Numbered from the stretch's first letter, positions 35,040-45,183 are shown. The stretch is 64,000 bases of DNA from Bryobacteraceae bacterium (GCA_025055455.1 JANWXD010000001.1:186001-250000); one strand, 5' to 3'. Made by a program: numbers and translations. Notes: generated by a model not told the origin, from the sequence alone.

Positions 35040-38000
35040 GACTGGACCCTCCTGCGATTAGCTAAGTAGTACACAATCGGGACGGTCATCCGCGACAGCG
35101 CCAGCGAAGCGATTTCGCCCGCCATCAGCGAGATGGCCAGCCCCTGGAAGATCGGATCGAACAAAATCACCGCCGCGCCGACCACCACCGCCGACGCTGT
35201 CAACAGCATCGGCCGGAATCGCACCGCCCCGGCGTCCACGACCGCCTCCTCGAGCGGCATGCCCTCCCGCAACCGCAGCTCGATGAAATCCACGAGAATG
35301 ATCGAGTTCCGCACCACGATCCCGGCGCCGGCGATGAAGCCGATCATGGAGGTGGCCGTGAAAAACGCATTGAGCAAGCCGTGCGCCGGCAGAATGCCCA
35401 CCAGCGAGAAGGGAATCGCGACCATGATCACCAGCGGCGTGACGAAGCTCTGGAACCAGCCCACCACCAGCACGTAGATCAGGATCAGCACCGCGCCGAA
35501 GGCCAGCCCGAGATCGCGGAACACTTCGTAGGTGATGTGCCATTCTCCGTCCCACTTCATGGCGTAGCGGGAGTCGTCAAAAGGTTGCCGCGCCATGTAT
35601 TGCTCGATGGCGTAGCCTTCCGGGATCTGGATCTGCGCGATCTTGGGCCCCATCGCCAGGATGGCGTACACCGGGCTCTCCATGGCGCCGGCCACGTCCG
35701 CGGTCACGTAGGTCACCGGCATGAGGTTTTTGTGATAGATGCTTCTTTCGGCCCACACCTGTTCGACCTGAACCAGCTCGCTGAGTGGAACCAGCTCCCC
35801 GGAGCGCCCCGGCACTTTCAGGTTCAGGATCCGGCCCAGATCCGACCGGGACTCCCGGCTCAACCGGAGCACGATCGGCACGTCTTCCTTTTCCGCGTCC
35901 GCGTGCAGCAGTCCGGTGGCCTCGCCGACCGAGGCGATCCGCACCGTTCGGGCGATGTCTTCCTCGGTGATGCCGTGCAGCGCCGCCTTCTCTTTGTCCA
36001 CCACCAAGCGGTACTTGGGCTGGTCGTCTTCGACGTACCAATCCGCGTCCACAATGCCCTCGGTCTTGTCGAACAGGTCCAGGATCTGCCGCGCGATGCG
36101 CAAGCGGCCCTCTTCAGTGGGACCGTAAACCTCCGCCACCAGCGTTTGCAGCACCGGCGGTCCGGGAGGCACCTCGGCCACTTTGATCCGCGCGCCGTAA
36201 CGTCGCGCCACGGGCACCAGTTGCTCGCGGACCCGCTTGGCGATGTCGTGACTTTGCAGGTCCCGCTCGTGCTTCGGCAGCAGGTTCACCTGGATGTCGG
36301 CCACGTTGGATCCGCGCCGCAGGAAATAATGCCGCACCAAGCCGTTGAAGTTGTAGGGCGCTGCCGTGCCCACGTAGGTCTGGAGATTGACCACCTCCGG
36401 CTGGCGGAGCACCACCTCGGCCAGCTCCCGCGTCACCCGCCCGGTCTCCTCCAGCGTGGTCCCCTCCGGCATGTCCACGATCACCTGGAATTCGCTCTTG
36501 TTGTCGAAGGGGAGCATCTTGACTTCGACGAAGCGAATGTACAGGAGCGCGCAGGAGGCGACGAGCAGCACGGTGACGGCGGCGAGAAATCCCCAGCGTA
36601 AGGGCGGATGATGGAGCAGCGGCCGCATGACGCGCCGGTACAACCGGGTCAGGCGGTCTTCCTGCTCACCGTGCGCCGCGCCCTCGCGCATGCGCAGCAC
36701 GCGGACGGCGGCCCAGGGCGTGACGATGAAGGCCACCAGCAGGGAGAAAATCATCGCCGCCGAGGCCCCGATCGGGATGGGTCGCATGTAGGGGCCCATC
36801 AACCCGCCCACGAAGGCCATCGGGAGAATCGCCGCGATCACGGTCAAGGTGGCCAGGATCGTCGGGTTGCCCACCTCGTCCACGGCCTCGATGGCCACCT
36901 GCGCCAGCGGCCGTCCCGCATTGGCCGGCATCCGCGCGTGGCGCACCACGTTCTCCACCACGACGATGGCATCGTCGACCAAAATGCCGATGGAGAAGAT
37001 CAGGGCGAACAGCGTGATCCGGTTCAGTGTGTAGCCGTAGAAGTAAAACACCGCCAAAGTCAGCGCGAGGGTCACGGGAATGGCGATGAAGACGATCAGC
37101 GACTCGCGCAACCCCAGCGTCACCCAGATCAGCAGGCTCACCGAGATTACGGCGATGAACATGTGCAGGAGCAGCTCGTTGGACTTTTCCGCCGCCGTCT
37201 CGCCGTAGTGCCGCGTTACCGTCATCTGCACGTCGGTTGGGATCACGCTGCCCTTGAGAGCTTCCACGCGGACCAACACCCGCCGGGCCACGTCGATCGC
37301 ATTGGTGCCCCTGCGCTTGGCCACCGAGACGGTCACGGCCGGGTAGAAACGGCCGCCTTGGGCGAACTGCACATACTGAGAGGGCTCCTCGCCTCCGTCC
37401 GTCACCTGCGCCACGTCGCGCACGTACACAGGACGGCCGCCGTGGACCCCCACCACCACCCGTTGGACGTCGTCGGCGCTGCGCAAAAATTCGCCCGTCT
37501 CCAGCAGGAACTCCCGGTTGGCCGAGGCGAAGCTGCCGGAGGCCAGCCGGCGGTTGGCGGCACTCAGGGCGCCATAGACCTGCATGGGCGAAAGCGCATA
37601 CGCCGCCAGACGCGCTTCGTCCAGCGTGACCCGAACCTGACGCCGCTGCCCTCCGATGATGTGGACTTCCGAGACATCGCGGACCTGCTTGATCGCGTCG
37701 TGCACCTGAGCCGCGATACGCCGCAATTCGTAATCGCCATAGCGTGGGCTCCAGAAGGTCAACGCCAGGATGGGCACATCGTCGATCGAGCGCGGCTTGA
37801 TCAACGGCTGCGAAGCGCCCGGCGGGATGAGGTCGAAGTTGGCGAACATCTTCTGGTTGAGTTTGACGAGGCTCTCCTCTTCGTCCTCGCCCACGTAGAA
37901 GCGCACGATCGCCAACGCCTGGCCCGGGCTCGACGTCGAGTAAATGTACTCGACGCCCGGGATCTCCCACAGCAGCTTTTCCATCGGCTTGGTGACGCGT

Positions 38001-38209
38001 TCTTCCACCTCGCGCGCCGAAGCGCCCGGCATGGCCACGAAGATGTCGATCATCGGGACTTTGATCTGCGGCTCCTCCTCCCGCGGCAGCATCCACACCG
38101 AGAAGCCGCCCAGCGCGATCGAGGCCAGGACGATGAGCGGCGTCAACTTGGAATCCACGAAGGCGGCCGCGACGCGTCCGGCCAGGCCGAGCCCCTGCTT
38201 ACCGTTCAC
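35036..38209 (-). CDS. Efflux RND transporter permease (AcrB/MdtB-like)
   Basis: This 1057-residue inner-membrane antiporter has the usual twelve helices and two large periplasmic loops. [20 protein letters not shown]-type sequence marks helix 1 and the first loop, and [19 protein letters not shown] the porter domain. [19 protein letters not shown] is the helix-4 proton relay with an Asp-Asp pair, and [19 protein letters not shown] the matching C-half block. It pumps drugs, lipids or other compounds out through the adaptor and TolC channel encoded upstream. It overlaps both the adaptor and DUF2892 genes by 4 bp. Confidence 0.94.
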   Translation of the reverse strand: MNGKQGLGLAGRVAAAFVDSKLTPLIVLASIALGGFSVWMLPREEEPQIKVPMIDIFVAMPGASAREVEERVTKPMEKLLWEIPGVEYIYSTSSPGQALAIVRFYVGEDEEESLVKLNQKMFANFDLIPPGASQPLIKPRSIDDVPILALTFWSPRYGDYELRRIAAQVHDAIKQVRDVSEVHIIGGQRRQVRVTLDEARLAAYALSPMQVYGALSAANRRLASGSFASANREFLLETGEFLRSADDVQRVVVGVHGGRPVYVRDVAQVTDGGEEPSQYVQFAQGGRFYPAVTVSVAKRRGTNAIDVARRVLVRVEALKGSVIPTDVQMTVTRHYGETAAEKSNELLLHMFIAVISVSLLIWVTLGLRESLIVFIAIPVTLALTLAVFYFYGYTLNRITLFALIFSIGILVDDAIVVVENVVRHARMPANAGRPLAQVAIEAVDEVGNPTILATLTVIAAILPMAFVGGLMGPYMRPIPIGASAAMIFSLLVAFIVTPWAAVRVLRMREGAAHGEQEDRLTRLYRRVMRPLLHHPPLRWGFLAAVTVLLVASCALLYIRFVEVKMLPFDNKSEFQVIVDMPEGTTLEETGRVTRELAEVVLRQPEVVNLQTYVGTAAPYNFNGLVRHYFLRRGSNVADIQVNLLPKHERDLQSHDIAKRVREQLVPVARRYGARIKVAEVPPGPPVLQTLVAEVYGPTEEGRLRIARQILDLFDKTEGIVDADWYVEDDQPKYRLVVDKEKAALHGITEEDIARTVRIASVGEATGLLHADAEKEDVPIVLRLSRESRSDLGRILNLKVPGRSGELVPLSELVQVEQVWAERSIYHKNLMPVTYVTADVAGAMESPVYAILAMGPKIAQIQIPEGYAIEQYMARQPFDDSRYAMKWDGEWHITYEVFRDLGLAFGAVLILIYVLVVGWFQSFVTPLVIMVAIPFSLVGILPAHGLLNAFFTATSMIGFIAGAGIVVRNSIILVDFIELRLREGMPLEEAVVDAGAVRFRPMLLTASAVVVGAAVILFDPIFQGLAISLMAGEIASLALSRMTVPIVYYLANRRRVQS

Positions 38210-39345
38210 GGCCGAGCCTCCACCCGTACCCCGTCCCGGAGCCCCGCCGGGATGGGAACGATCACGCGCTCACCCGCGTTCAATCCGGAGAGAACCTCGC
38301 GCAGCCCGGATTCCACCGAGCCCGCGGTGATCATGCGCGTCCGCGCAAAGCCGCCCTCGGCGACGAACACCGATTGCAGCTGCCCTCGTTCTTGAATCGC
38401 TCCCAGGGGAATGGCCAGCGCTTGGCGCGTGCCCAGGGCAAACCGCGCGCGTCCGAACATGCCCGAATGCAGGCCGGGGACGCTCGGCAGATCCATCTTG
38501 ACCGTGTAGGAGCGCGCTGCCGGATCCACGGCGGGCACGACTTCGACGACCCGGCTTTCGACGGTGCGGCCTAGGGCCTCCAGCACCACCGTGACCCGAT
38601 GACCGGGCCGAATGTGGATGATCTGCGATTCGGCCACGGGCGCCTCCAGCCGCCAAGCGCCCTCCCGCTCCAGCGTGAGCAGAGGCGCGCCCGGCGTGGC
38701 CAGGTCGCCCGGATCCACATGCTTGGTTGTCACCCGCCCGTCGAACGGTGCCTCAATATTGGCATAGCTTCGCGTAATCCTCGCCGCCTCGAGCGCTTGC
38801 TCGGCTTGGCGGATCTTGGCGTCGAGCTGTCGCCGCTTGGCGAGCGCCATCTCGTAGGCGGCTTGCGCGGCTTTGTGCCGGGCGGCAGCTTCGTCGAATT
38901 CTTGGTTGGAAACCGACTTCTTTTCGAACAAGTCCCGCATCCGCCGTAGCGTGACCTCCGCCAGCTCGAGGTTGGCCTTGGCGGCCGCCACGCCATTGTC
39001 CGCCTCCGGCACGGCGTCCTTGGCCTCATGCAGAGCGGCTTCGGCCTGTCGGTAGGCCGCCTCGAGATCGCGCGAGTCGAGCATCACGAGCGATTGGCCT
39101 TGCCGGACCCGATCTCCTTCCCGCACATGGACCTCCCGCACGTAGCCCATGACCTTAGCGGCCACCGTCGCCTCCCATCGCGGACGCACGGTGCCGACGG
39201 TCTCGTACACCACAGGCCAGTCGGTGAACGCCACGGTGTGGGTGGTGACCGGAATCGGCCCTTCCGGCGCCGTCGCCGCCCGCTCGGGCGCTCGCGTGCA
39301 CGAAACGGTTCCAATCAAAAGCATCAGTGCGACAGCGAATCTCAT
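38206..39345 (-). CDS. RND efflux periplasmic adaptor (membrane fusion protein)
   Basis: The product has 379 residues. The N-terminus [16 protein letters not shown] looks like a lipoprotein signal. The two lipoyl half-motifs [20 protein letters not shown] and [20 protein letters not shown] surround a helical hairpin (about residues 100-190), followed by beta-barrel and membrane-proximal domains. It links the RND pump to the TolC channel. It starts 10 nt after the tolC-like gene and overlaps the pump gene by 4 bp. Confidence 0.92.
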   Translation of the reverse strand: MRFAVALMLLIGTVSCTRAPERAATAPEGPIPVTTHTVAFTDWPVVYETVGTVRPRWEATVAAKVMGYVREVHVREGDRVRQGQSLVMLDSRDLEAAYRQAEAALHEAKDAVPEADNGVAAAKANLELAEVTLRRMRDLFEKKSVSNQEFDEAAARHKAAQAAYEMALAKRRQLDAKIRQAEQALEAARITRSYANIEAPFDGRVTTKHVDPGDLATPGAPLLTLEREGAWRLEAPVAESQIIHIRPGHRVTVVLEALGRTVESRVVEVVPAVDPAARSYTVKMDLPSVPGLHSGMFGRARFALGTRQALAIPLGAIQERGQLQSVFVAEGGFARTRMITAGSVESGLREVLSGLNAGERVIVPIPAGLRDGVRVEARP

Positions 39346-39355
39346 GTGGGCATCC

Positions 39356-40687
39356 TCACCGGAGAATTTCCGACCCGGGCGCCAGGCGCCCGGCAGCTAG
39401 CTCCAGCGCCGCCGCAGCGATGCGCTGGTCATGGATGGCCGCCAGCCGCCGCAGCCGCGCCTCGAGCAGCGCCGTTTGGCTCCGAAGCAATTCCGTGACC
39501 GTGGTCAGACCAGCCTCGTAACGGTTGCGGATGATGCGCAGATTTTCTTCCGCCATGGCCACGGACGCTGCGGCCACCTCCAAACGCTCCTGGGCCGCTT
39601 TCAGATCGGTGTATGCCTTGCGAACTTCCAGGCGGACGGCGGCTTCGGTCTGGCGCTCCTGCGCTCTAGCGCGGGCCAGCCCCTCGGAGGCTTCCCGGAT
39701 TCTGGCCTGATCCGCGAAGCCGTTGAACACGTTCCAGCGAAGGAAAGCACCGGCGAACCAGTTGGCGCCACCCCGCGTGACAAAGCGCTGGCGGTCAGCT
39801 TCGAAGGCCAGACGGAAAGACACCTGAGGGCGGAGCGCGGCGCGGGCCTGCTCGATCTGAGTCGCGGCGAGCTGGGCGGCCAGGCGGGTTTGCCGGAGCT
39901 CCGGGCGGTTTTCTGTGGCGCGCGCCTCATGCTCGGCCAGCGGCGCCTCGGACAGAGTCACAGGCCGGAGGGGCGTCGACAGCTCGTGCGCTGTATCCAG
40001 GGGCAGCCCCAGCGCCTCGTTGAGCGCGGCCCGCGCCACGTCGAGTTCGTAGCTGCGGCGGATCTCTTGTTCCCGCATCGCCGCCAGGTGGACCCGGATC
40101 GCCAGCACGTCGGCATCCGTGGCCATGCCGGCGGCCCGCAGAGCCTCGGCGCGCTTCAGATCCGCCTCGGCGGCTCGCACCGCCTCCTGCGCCACGCCCA
40201 AGGCTTCCTGACTGACCGCCACGCCAAAGTACGCGCGCACCACCTGGGCGATCAACTGCATCTCGGTGCGGCGACGCTCCTCGGCCGTCACCGTTCGCCC
40301 CAGTTCCGCCGCCCGCGTCGCTGCGCGGGTCAAGCCGCCGTCCCACAGCAACTGGTCCGCCGCCAACTGCGACTGAAAATTGTTCAAAAAATCCGGCCGG
40401 TTCAGGAACCCGATGGCGAAATTCTGCTCCGTGAACCGGTGCTGGGTCAAAAGCGAGCCGAAGACGAACACCGGGTTATTACTGCGCTGCCAGGACTCGA
40501 TGTAGTTGAGTTTGGGCAGGTACCCGCTCCGCGCCTGCTCGAGCCGGGCCGCGGCCGCGCGTTGCGCCGCAGCCGCCGCCTCCACCGACGGATGTTTTTC
40601 CAGAGCCAGCCGGACGGCTTCCTCGAGCGAGAGTCTGGCCTGAGACCACGCGGGAACAACGACTGCTGCCACCAGTAGCAATCTCAT
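39356..40687 (-). CDS. TolC family outer-membrane efflux channel
   Basis: This 443-residue protein has a signal peptide (MRLLLVAAVVVPAWSQ) and two repeats of the outer-membrane efflux protein domain. Each has long helices rich in Ala, Arg and Glu, and characteristic segments such as RLSLEEAVRLALEKHPSVEA and RNRYEAGLTTVTELLRSQTA near the end of the second repeat. It is the first gene of the four-gene efflux operon and is divergent from osmC. No clear ribosome site precedes the ATG at 40685-40687. Confidence 0.92.
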   Translation of the reverse strand: MRLLLVAAVVVPAWSQARLSLEEAVRLALEKHPSVEAAAAAQRAAAARLEQARSGYLPKLNYIESWQRSNNPVFVFGSLLTQHRFTEQNFAIGFLNRPDFLNNFQSQLAADQLLWDGGLTRAATRAAELGRTVTAEERRRTEMQLIAQVVRAYFGVAVSQEALGVAQEAVRAAEADLKRAEALRAAGMATDADVLAIRVHLAAMREQEIRRSYELDVARAALNEALGLPLDTAHELSTPLRPVTLSEAPLAEHEARATENRPELRQTRLAAQLAATQIEQARAALRPQVSFRLAFEADRQRFVTRGGANWFAGAFLRWNVFNGFADQARIREASEGLARARAQERQTEAAVRLEVRKAYTDLKAAQERLEVAAASVAMAEENLRIIRNRYEAGLTTVTELLRSQTALLEARLRRLAAIHDQRIAAAALELAAGRLAPGSEILR

Positions 40688-40740
40688 CGGGTTCGGATGC
40701 TCCCTCTGTCCTTAACTGGAGATGCAAATTCGCCTTTGAG

Positions 40741-40764
40741 GTGACACCTTGCGTAGGTTGTCAC
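40741..40764. promoter_or_regulatory. Imperfect inverted repeat in the efflux/osmC divergent region
   Basis: GTGACA-CC, seven bases and GGTTGTCAC form an 8-9 bp inverted repeat with one bulged base, central in the 117-bp gap between the divergent tolC-like and osmC genes. The position suits an operator controlling both; no adjacent regulator gene is present. Confidence 0.4.
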
Positions 40765-40804
40765 GCGCGCGGCGCAATTACATCTCTAGCCAAGTAGGGA
40801 TTAT

Positions 40805-41215
40805 ATGGAGGCGAGTGCCCGCTATCTCAACGGTGTCAAATTCTCGATCGAATGCGGCCGGCATGTCTTGGTGTGCGACCAGCCGGCGGAGAACGGCGGC
40901 GACGGGGCGGGGCCGAGCCCACCCGATCTCCTGCTGGCCTCCCTGGCGGCCTGTGCCGCCTATTACGCTCTGCGTTACCTGCAGGCGCGCTCACTGCCTA
41001 CCGAGGGCCTGATGGTTCGGGTGACGGCTCACAAAGCCAGCCCGCCGCCGCGTCTGGACGCCTTCCGCGTCGAACTCCGCCTGCCGGCGCTCGACGAGCG
41101 CCACCGTGAAGGCGTGCTGCGTGCCGTCAAGTCCTGCCTCATCCACAACACGCTCACCGAGGCGGCGGAAATCGAAACCGTCGTCGACACGGCGGTAACC
41201 ACGTCGGCGACGTAA
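40805..41215 (+). CDS. OsmC-family peroxiredoxin-like protein
   Basis: The product has 136 residues. The two family cysteines are in ASLAACAAYYALRYL (near residue 56) and AVKSCLIHNTL (near 116). The GPSPPDLLLASLAAC block and the C-terminal AEIETVVDTAV are typical. OsmC/Ohr proteins reduce organic hydroperoxides; this short, YhfA-like type is less well characterised. Its divergent position next to an efflux operon suggests joint response to toxic organics. The start ATG is at 40805; a weak AGGGAT ribosome site overlaps close to it. Confidence 0.85.
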   Translation: MEASARYLNGVKFSIECGRHVLVCDQPAENGGDGAGPSPPDLLLASLAACAAYYALRYLQARSLPTEGLMVRVTAHKASPPPRLDAFRVELRLPALDERHREGVLRAVKSCLIHNTLTEAAEIETVVDTAVTTSAT

Positions 41216-41237
41216 AAAAGCTCAGGATCCGTCCCAT

Positions 41238-41283
41238 GGCCAGCCGCTCCGCCCGGCCACTCCCCGACGGGGAACGGCTGGCC
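41238..41283. terminator. Nested inverted repeat between convergent osmC and mutS2
   Basis: GGCCAGCCG (41238-41246) and CGGCTGGCC (41275-41283) are perfect reverse complements. Inside, TCCCC-GAC-GGGGA (41261-41273) makes a second hairpin. The location between converging stops suggests a bidirectional terminator without a T-run. Confidence 0.55.
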
Positions 41284-41309
41284 GGGGCGGAGGAGCGCGA
41301 CGGCCCTCT

Positions 41310-43742
41310 TCAGGCTTCCTCCCCGCTGCGCAATTCCGCGATCGTCACCCCCGCGCCGCCTTCCAGCGGCTCGGCGGGGTAAAAACGCGCCACGTGAGGG
41401 CTGGCGTGCAGGAGTTCGGCAACCACCCGTCGCAGCACGCCCATGCCGTGGCCGTGCACGATGCGCACGCGCGGCAATCCGGCCAGCACGGCGTCATCCA
41501 AGAATTTCTCCACGCGGGTCCGCGCTTCGTCGGCGTGCTGGCCGATGACATGGATCTCGTCTTTGACCGGCTCCGGGCGCGGGGTGAGTCGCAAGGAAAC
41601 GCCCTCGGGCCGCTTGGGGGGAGGGGTCTCCGGCAAGACCTCCACGACGTCGCTGACGGGCACGCGCAACCGAACGGCGCCGGCTTCGACTTCCATCTCC
41701 TCGTGCGGCAGCAGCCGGCGCACGCGGGCCGGCTCGGGCCAGCTGCGCAGCCGCACGCGCGCGCCCTCGCGGACTTGCGCGGCGGGCGCCAGGAGCGTCT
41801 CCGTCCGTGCCTCGTCCTGCGCGGCCAACACCGTGGCGTCCAGCTCCTCGCGCAATTGGCGTTTTGCCGCCGCCACGCGGCGTCGGGCGGCCGCAGCCCG
41901 CTTCGGCTCCACCTCAGCCAGGATGCGGTCGATCGTCTGACGCGCCTCCGCCTCGAAGCGCGCGAGCACGAGCTCGCAGCGCCGCTCCAGCTCTTTGAGC
42001 TTGGCCGCCTCGCGGCGGCTCCATTCGGCGGCGAGCGAGGCGCGCTGGGCGGCCAGCTCTCGCTTTTCTTGCTCGAGCTCCGCTTGCAGCCGGCGCACCT
42101 GCTCGAGTTTTGCGTGCAACTCATCGAGGAACCGGGCCAAGTCGCGCTCCCGGGCCCCGAGGCGGCCTCGCGCCTCTTCGATCAGTTCTTCCGGCAGCCC
42201 CAACCGCCGCGCAATCTCCAATCCGGCCGACTTGCCCGGAGCACCCACTGAAAGGAGATACGTCGGTTCGAGCGTGGCTTCGTCGAACCCCATACTGCCG
42301 TTGAGCACGCCCGGCGTCGTCGCCCCATACATCTTCAAGCCCAGCAAGTGGGTGGAAGCCAAGGTGAACGCTCCCCCGGCGCGGCACCGCTCGAGCACCG
42401 CAGCCCCCAAAGCCCCTCCTTCTTCGGGATCGGTGGCTCGGCCCAGTTCATCCAAGAGGACGAGCGAATCCGGACCCACCGCCTCCAGCATCTGCCGCAC
42501 CCGCGTGATGTGCGCGGAAAACGTGCTCAGACTTTCCTGAATGGATTGCGCGTCGCCGATGTCAGCGAGTACCTGGTCGAAGACCGGAAGTTCCGCCTCG
42601 GCGCAAGGCGCCGGCAAGCCGGACTGCGCCATGAGCGCCACGAGCCCGACGGTCTTGAGGGCGACCGTTTTGCCGCCCGTGTTCGGACCGCTGATCAACA
42701 GCGTGCGGCAGTCGCCCTCGAGCGTCACCGTCAGCGGGACCACCCGCTTGCCTTGCCGCCGCAGCACCTCCTCGAGCAGCGGGTGCCGGGCCTCCCGCAG
42801 CCGGAGCCGCGGCGCCTGCGGCGGGCTGAAGCGCGGCACCGTGCAACCGAAGTCGGCGGCGAAGCGCGCCACCGCGAACAGCAAATCCAGCCCTCCCAGC
42901 ACCTCGACCGCGGCATGGATCGCCGCCAGATAGGCCCGCAGGCGCTCGGTCATTTCCCGGAGGACGCGGCGCACTTCGCGCTGCTCCTCTTCGACCAGCC
43001 GCACCAGCTCGTTGTTCAGCTCGATGGTTTCCAGCGGCTCGACGAACAAGGTGTGCCCGCTGCCGCTCGAACCGTGCACCACGCCTTCCAGCCGGTGCTG
43101 GCGGCCCGCCACCACCGGCACCACGAACCGGTCGTTGCGGATGGTGACGAATTCCTCCTGCAGGACTCCGTCTTCCCGGTGGCGGCGCAGAAATCGCTCG
43201 AGCGACTCTTGCACCAGCCCGCGCTGGCGGTCAATGTCGCGGCGCAACCTTCCCAGGGCGGGGCTGGCATGATCGGCTACCTCGCCTTCGGGCGTGATCT
43301 TACCGGCCAGATCCGCCACCACGGGGCTGAATTCGGCGATGCCGCGCGCTCGCGCGGCTAGACGGGGAAACCGTTCGCCGCAAGCCAACAGCAACCGCCG
43401 GATCTCGACGGCGCGGGCCAGCAGGTTGGTGAGATCGTAGATCTCCTTGGCTTCGAGGCACGCTCCGTCGATGCCCAGCTTTCGCAGCGCTTCGGCGGGA
43501 TCCACGAGCGAGTCGAAACGGAGGCGCACGGCCGCGCCGCGAACCGCGGGCTGCCGCTGGGAGGCCGCCGCGGTGTAAGCGATCGCCTCCGCCGCATCCG
43601 CTAGGCGCGCCTCGGCGTCCCGGCGGTCGCTCGTAGGCATCAACTCCTCCAGTTGCTTCCGTCCCAGGTTGCTTTCGACGTAGCGCCCGAGAAGCGCTTT
43701 CAGTTGTCCGAACTCGAGCAGCTCCGCGCTCGTCGCTTTCAT
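41310..43742 (-). CDS. mutS2: Endonuclease MutS2
   Basis: The product has 810 residues. The MutS core and clamp helices precede the ATPase: Walker A is SGPNTGGKTVALK (residues 351-363), then STFSAHITRVRQML and LVLLDELGRATDPEEGGAL (Walker B). A long coiled coil follows, and the last roughly 85 residues are a Smr domain with EIHVIGQHADEA and RVRIVHGHGMGVLR. MutS2 acts in suppression of recombination and in rescue of collided ribosomes in other bacteria. The ATG at 43740-43742 overlaps the NUDIX stop by 4 bp; longer in-frame starts lie inside that gene and were rejected. Confidence 0.94.
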   Translation of the reverse strand: MKATSAELLEFGQLKALLGRYVESNLGRKQLEELMPTSDRRDAEARLADAAEAIAYTAAASQRQPAVRGAAVRLRFDSLVDPAEALRKLGIDGACLEAKEIYDLTNLLARAVEIRRLLLACGERFPRLAARARGIAEFSPVVADLAGKITPEGEVADHASPALGRLRRDIDRQRGLVQESLERFLRRHREDGVLQEEFVTIRNDRFVVPVVAGRQHRLEGVVHGSSGSGHTLFVEPLETIELNNELVRLVEEEQREVRRVLREMTERLRAYLAAIHAAVEVLGGLDLLFAVARFAADFGCTVPRFSPPQAPRLRLREARHPLLEEVLRRQGKRVVPLTVTLEGDCRTLLISGPNTGGKTVALKTVGLVALMAQSGLPAPCAEAELPVFDQVLADIGDAQSIQESLSTFSAHITRVRQMLEAVGPDSLVLLDELGRATDPEEGGALGAAVLERCRAGGAFTLASTHLLGLKMYGATTPGVLNGSMGFDEATLEPTYLLSVGAPGKSAGLEIARRLGLPEELIEEARGRLGARERDLARFLDELHAKLEQVRRLQAELEQEKRELAAQRASLAAEWSRREAAKLKELERRCELVLARFEAEARQTIDRILAEVEPKRAAAARRRVAAAKRQLREELDATVLAAQDEARTETLLAPAAQVREGARVRLRSWPEPARVRRLLPHEEMEVEAGAVRLRVPVSDVVEVLPETPPPKRPEGVSLRLTPRPEPVKDEIHVIGQHADEARTRVEKFLDDAVLAGLPRVRIVHGHGMGVLRRVVAELLHASPHVARFYPAEPLEGGAGVTIAELRSGEEA

Positions 43743-44209
43743 CGTTTCAACAGGCGGCGCGCCCCTTGCCGAAACGCCTTTTCGATCACGGCGCGTGTGC
43801 CTTCCGTGAGGACGTAGCGGTCGAGCTCGGAGCGGGACACCCAAGCCGCCCGGCTGACGTCGTCGCCGGGCGCCAGACGCCCGCCCCGGACGCGGCAGAG
43901 AAAATCGATCAGCACGTAGTGATACTCCGGACGCCCTCGCCGGTCGGGCAGGATTCGCTCGAAGACTTCGAAGATGCCAAGAGGCTCGACCTCGAGGCCG
44001 GTCTCTTCGCGCACCTCCCGCCGAAGGCCCTCTTTGAGCGTTTCCCCCGCTTCGAGCACCCCACCCGGAATCGACCACGACCCCTTCTGCGGCGCCCGCG
44101 CGCGTTCCACCAGCAGAATCCGACCCCGATGGAGGATCAGCGCTCCGACGCCCAGCACCGGGCGGGAAGGGTAGCGGCGGTCGGCAAGGCCGCGTGTGCG
44201 GGGCGCCAC
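43739..44209 (-). CDS. NUDIX hydrolase
   Basis: The product has 156 residues. A complete Nudix box G-x5-E-x7-REV-x-EE-x-GL runs from Gly50 to Leu72 (GVLEAGETLKEGLRREV, then REETGL). The enzyme hydrolyses a nucleoside diphosphate linked to another group, and the substrate is unknown. The start is GTG (44207-44209), 4 nt after the SMP-30 gene stop. A longer N-terminal tail precedes the first strand. Confidence 0.9.
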   Translation of the reverse strand: MAPRTRGLADRRYPSRPVLGVGALILHRGRILLVERARAPQKGSWSIPGGVLEAGETLKEGLRREVREETGLEVEPLGIFEVFERILPDRRGRPEYHYVLIDFLCRVRGGRLAPGDDVSRAAWVSRSELDRYVLTEGTRAVIEKAFRQGARRLLKR

Positions 44210-44213
44210 ACGA

Positions 44214-45080
44214 TCAGTATTGCACTGCGCCGCGGACGTTGAGCCGGATGCGGTAGAGCGAAGTCCGGGCCGTTACGTAGAGCGTCATGAAGTCGGGATC
44301 GCCGAAGGCGCAATTGGCCGGCGTTTCCGGAAGTTCGATCGTGGCGAGCAGCTTGCCCTCCGGCGAGTATACGGAGAGGGCTTTGGCCGTCACGTAGAGG
44401 TTGCCCTTTTCGTCCACGCGGATGCCGTCGGGCACGCCGTCGATTCCCGAAACCACGATGCGCTCGTTGGAAGCTTTGCCGTTGCGGTCCAGATCGTAGG
44501 CGCGCACGTTGCGTTCGTCGGAGTTGGCCACGTAAAGGATCCGCCCGTCGGGCGAGAGGGCGATGCCGTTGGGCCGTCCCGCGGGCTTGGCGACGAGTTC
44601 CATCTCGCCTTTCGGGCTGATGTGGTAAACGCCGTAGAAATCGAGTTCGCGCGTCTCTGCCTGCTGGCCGAAAGCCGGATCGGTAAAGTAGATGTGGCCG
44701 TCGCGCCGCACCACGATGTCGTTGGGCGCGTTCAATCGTTTCCCCTCCCACCGCTCGGCCAGCACCTCGACGTTGCCTTTCTTGTCCGTGCGGATGACGC
44801 GACGGGTGCGGCTTTCACAGCTATAGAGCCGGCCGCGGGCGTCGAACGTGTTGCCGTTGGCGCCGTTGGAGTTTTCCCGGAACACGACCACGCCTTTGCC
44901 GGGAGTGTATTGGAGGATGCGGTTGTTGGGGATATCGCTGAACAGCAGGTAGCCATCGCGCGACCAGACCGGCCCTTCGGTGAAGGCGTAGCCCGTGGCG
45001 ACCTTTTCGATCTTGATGTCGGAGAAGTCCTGAGCGGCCACCACCGTCGCGACCAGCAATTTCAGGTACAGGCTACGCAA
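44214..45080 (-). CDS. SMP-30/gluconolactonase/LRE family secreted protein
   Basis: The product has 288 residues with a signal peptide (MRSLYLKLLVATVVAAQ) and a six-bladed beta-propeller: FTEGPVWSRDGYLLFSDIP, NSNGANGNTFDARGRLYSC, RLNAPNDIVVRRDGHIYFTD, GRPNGIALSPDGRILYVANS and VPDGIRVDEKGNLYVT. These contain the metal-binding Glu, Asn and Asp of gluconolactonases. I chose TTG at 45080 because AGGAG lies 7 nt upstream; a TTG at 45086 is too close to that site. The ribosome site sits directly against the 3' end of tRNA-Arg. The gene leads the SMP-30, NUDIX, mutS2 run. Confidence 0.87.
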   Translation of the reverse strand: MRSLYLKLLVATVVAAQDFSDIKIEKVATGYAFTEGPVWSRDGYLLFSDIPNNRILQYTPGKGVVVFRENSNGANGNTFDARGRLYSCESRTRRVIRTDKKGNVEVLAERWEGKRLNAPNDIVVRRDGHIYFTDPAFGQQAETRELDFYGVYHISPKGEMELVAKPAGRPNGIALSPDGRILYVANSDERNVRAYDLDRNGKASNERIVVSGIDGVPDGIRVDEKGNLYVTAKALSVYSPEGKLLATIELPETPANCAFGDPDFMTLYVTARTSLYRIRLNVRGAVQY

Positions 45081-45090
45081 CCCCAAACTC
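45068..45090 (-). repeat. Copy 1 of a short repeat at gene starts (SMP-30 gene)
   Basis: ACAGGCTACG-C-AACCCC-AAACTC (plus-strand reading) matches 52741-52764 at 22 of 23 positions with one extra base. On the gene strand it reads TTTGGGG-TTGCGTAGCCTGT and covers the start of the SMP-30 gene. Confidence 0.5.
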
Positions 45091-45094
45091 CTAC

Positions 45095-45171
45095 TGGCGC
45101 GCCCGGAGGGATTCGAACCCCCGGCCTGCTGGTTCGAAGCCAGCCGCTCTATCCACCTGAGCTACGGGCGC
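45095..45171 (-). tRNA. tRNA-Arg (anticodon TCG)
   Basis: This 77-nt cloverleaf includes an encoded CCA. Acceptor arms GCGCCCG/CGGGCGC pair fully, discriminator G, anticodon stem GCTGG/CCAGC with loop CTTCGAA (anticodon TCG), and T arm GGGGG-TTCGAAT-CCCTC (one mismatch). It reads arginine CGA codons. The SMP-30 gene starts only 14 nt downstream. Confidence 0.94.
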
Positions 45172-45183
45172 CCCGGCTCTCTC

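Noticed and set aside
41310-44078. Longer version of MutS2 (922 codons)
   Set aside because: The first 112 codons lie inside the NUDIX gene in another frame; the family start is at 43742.
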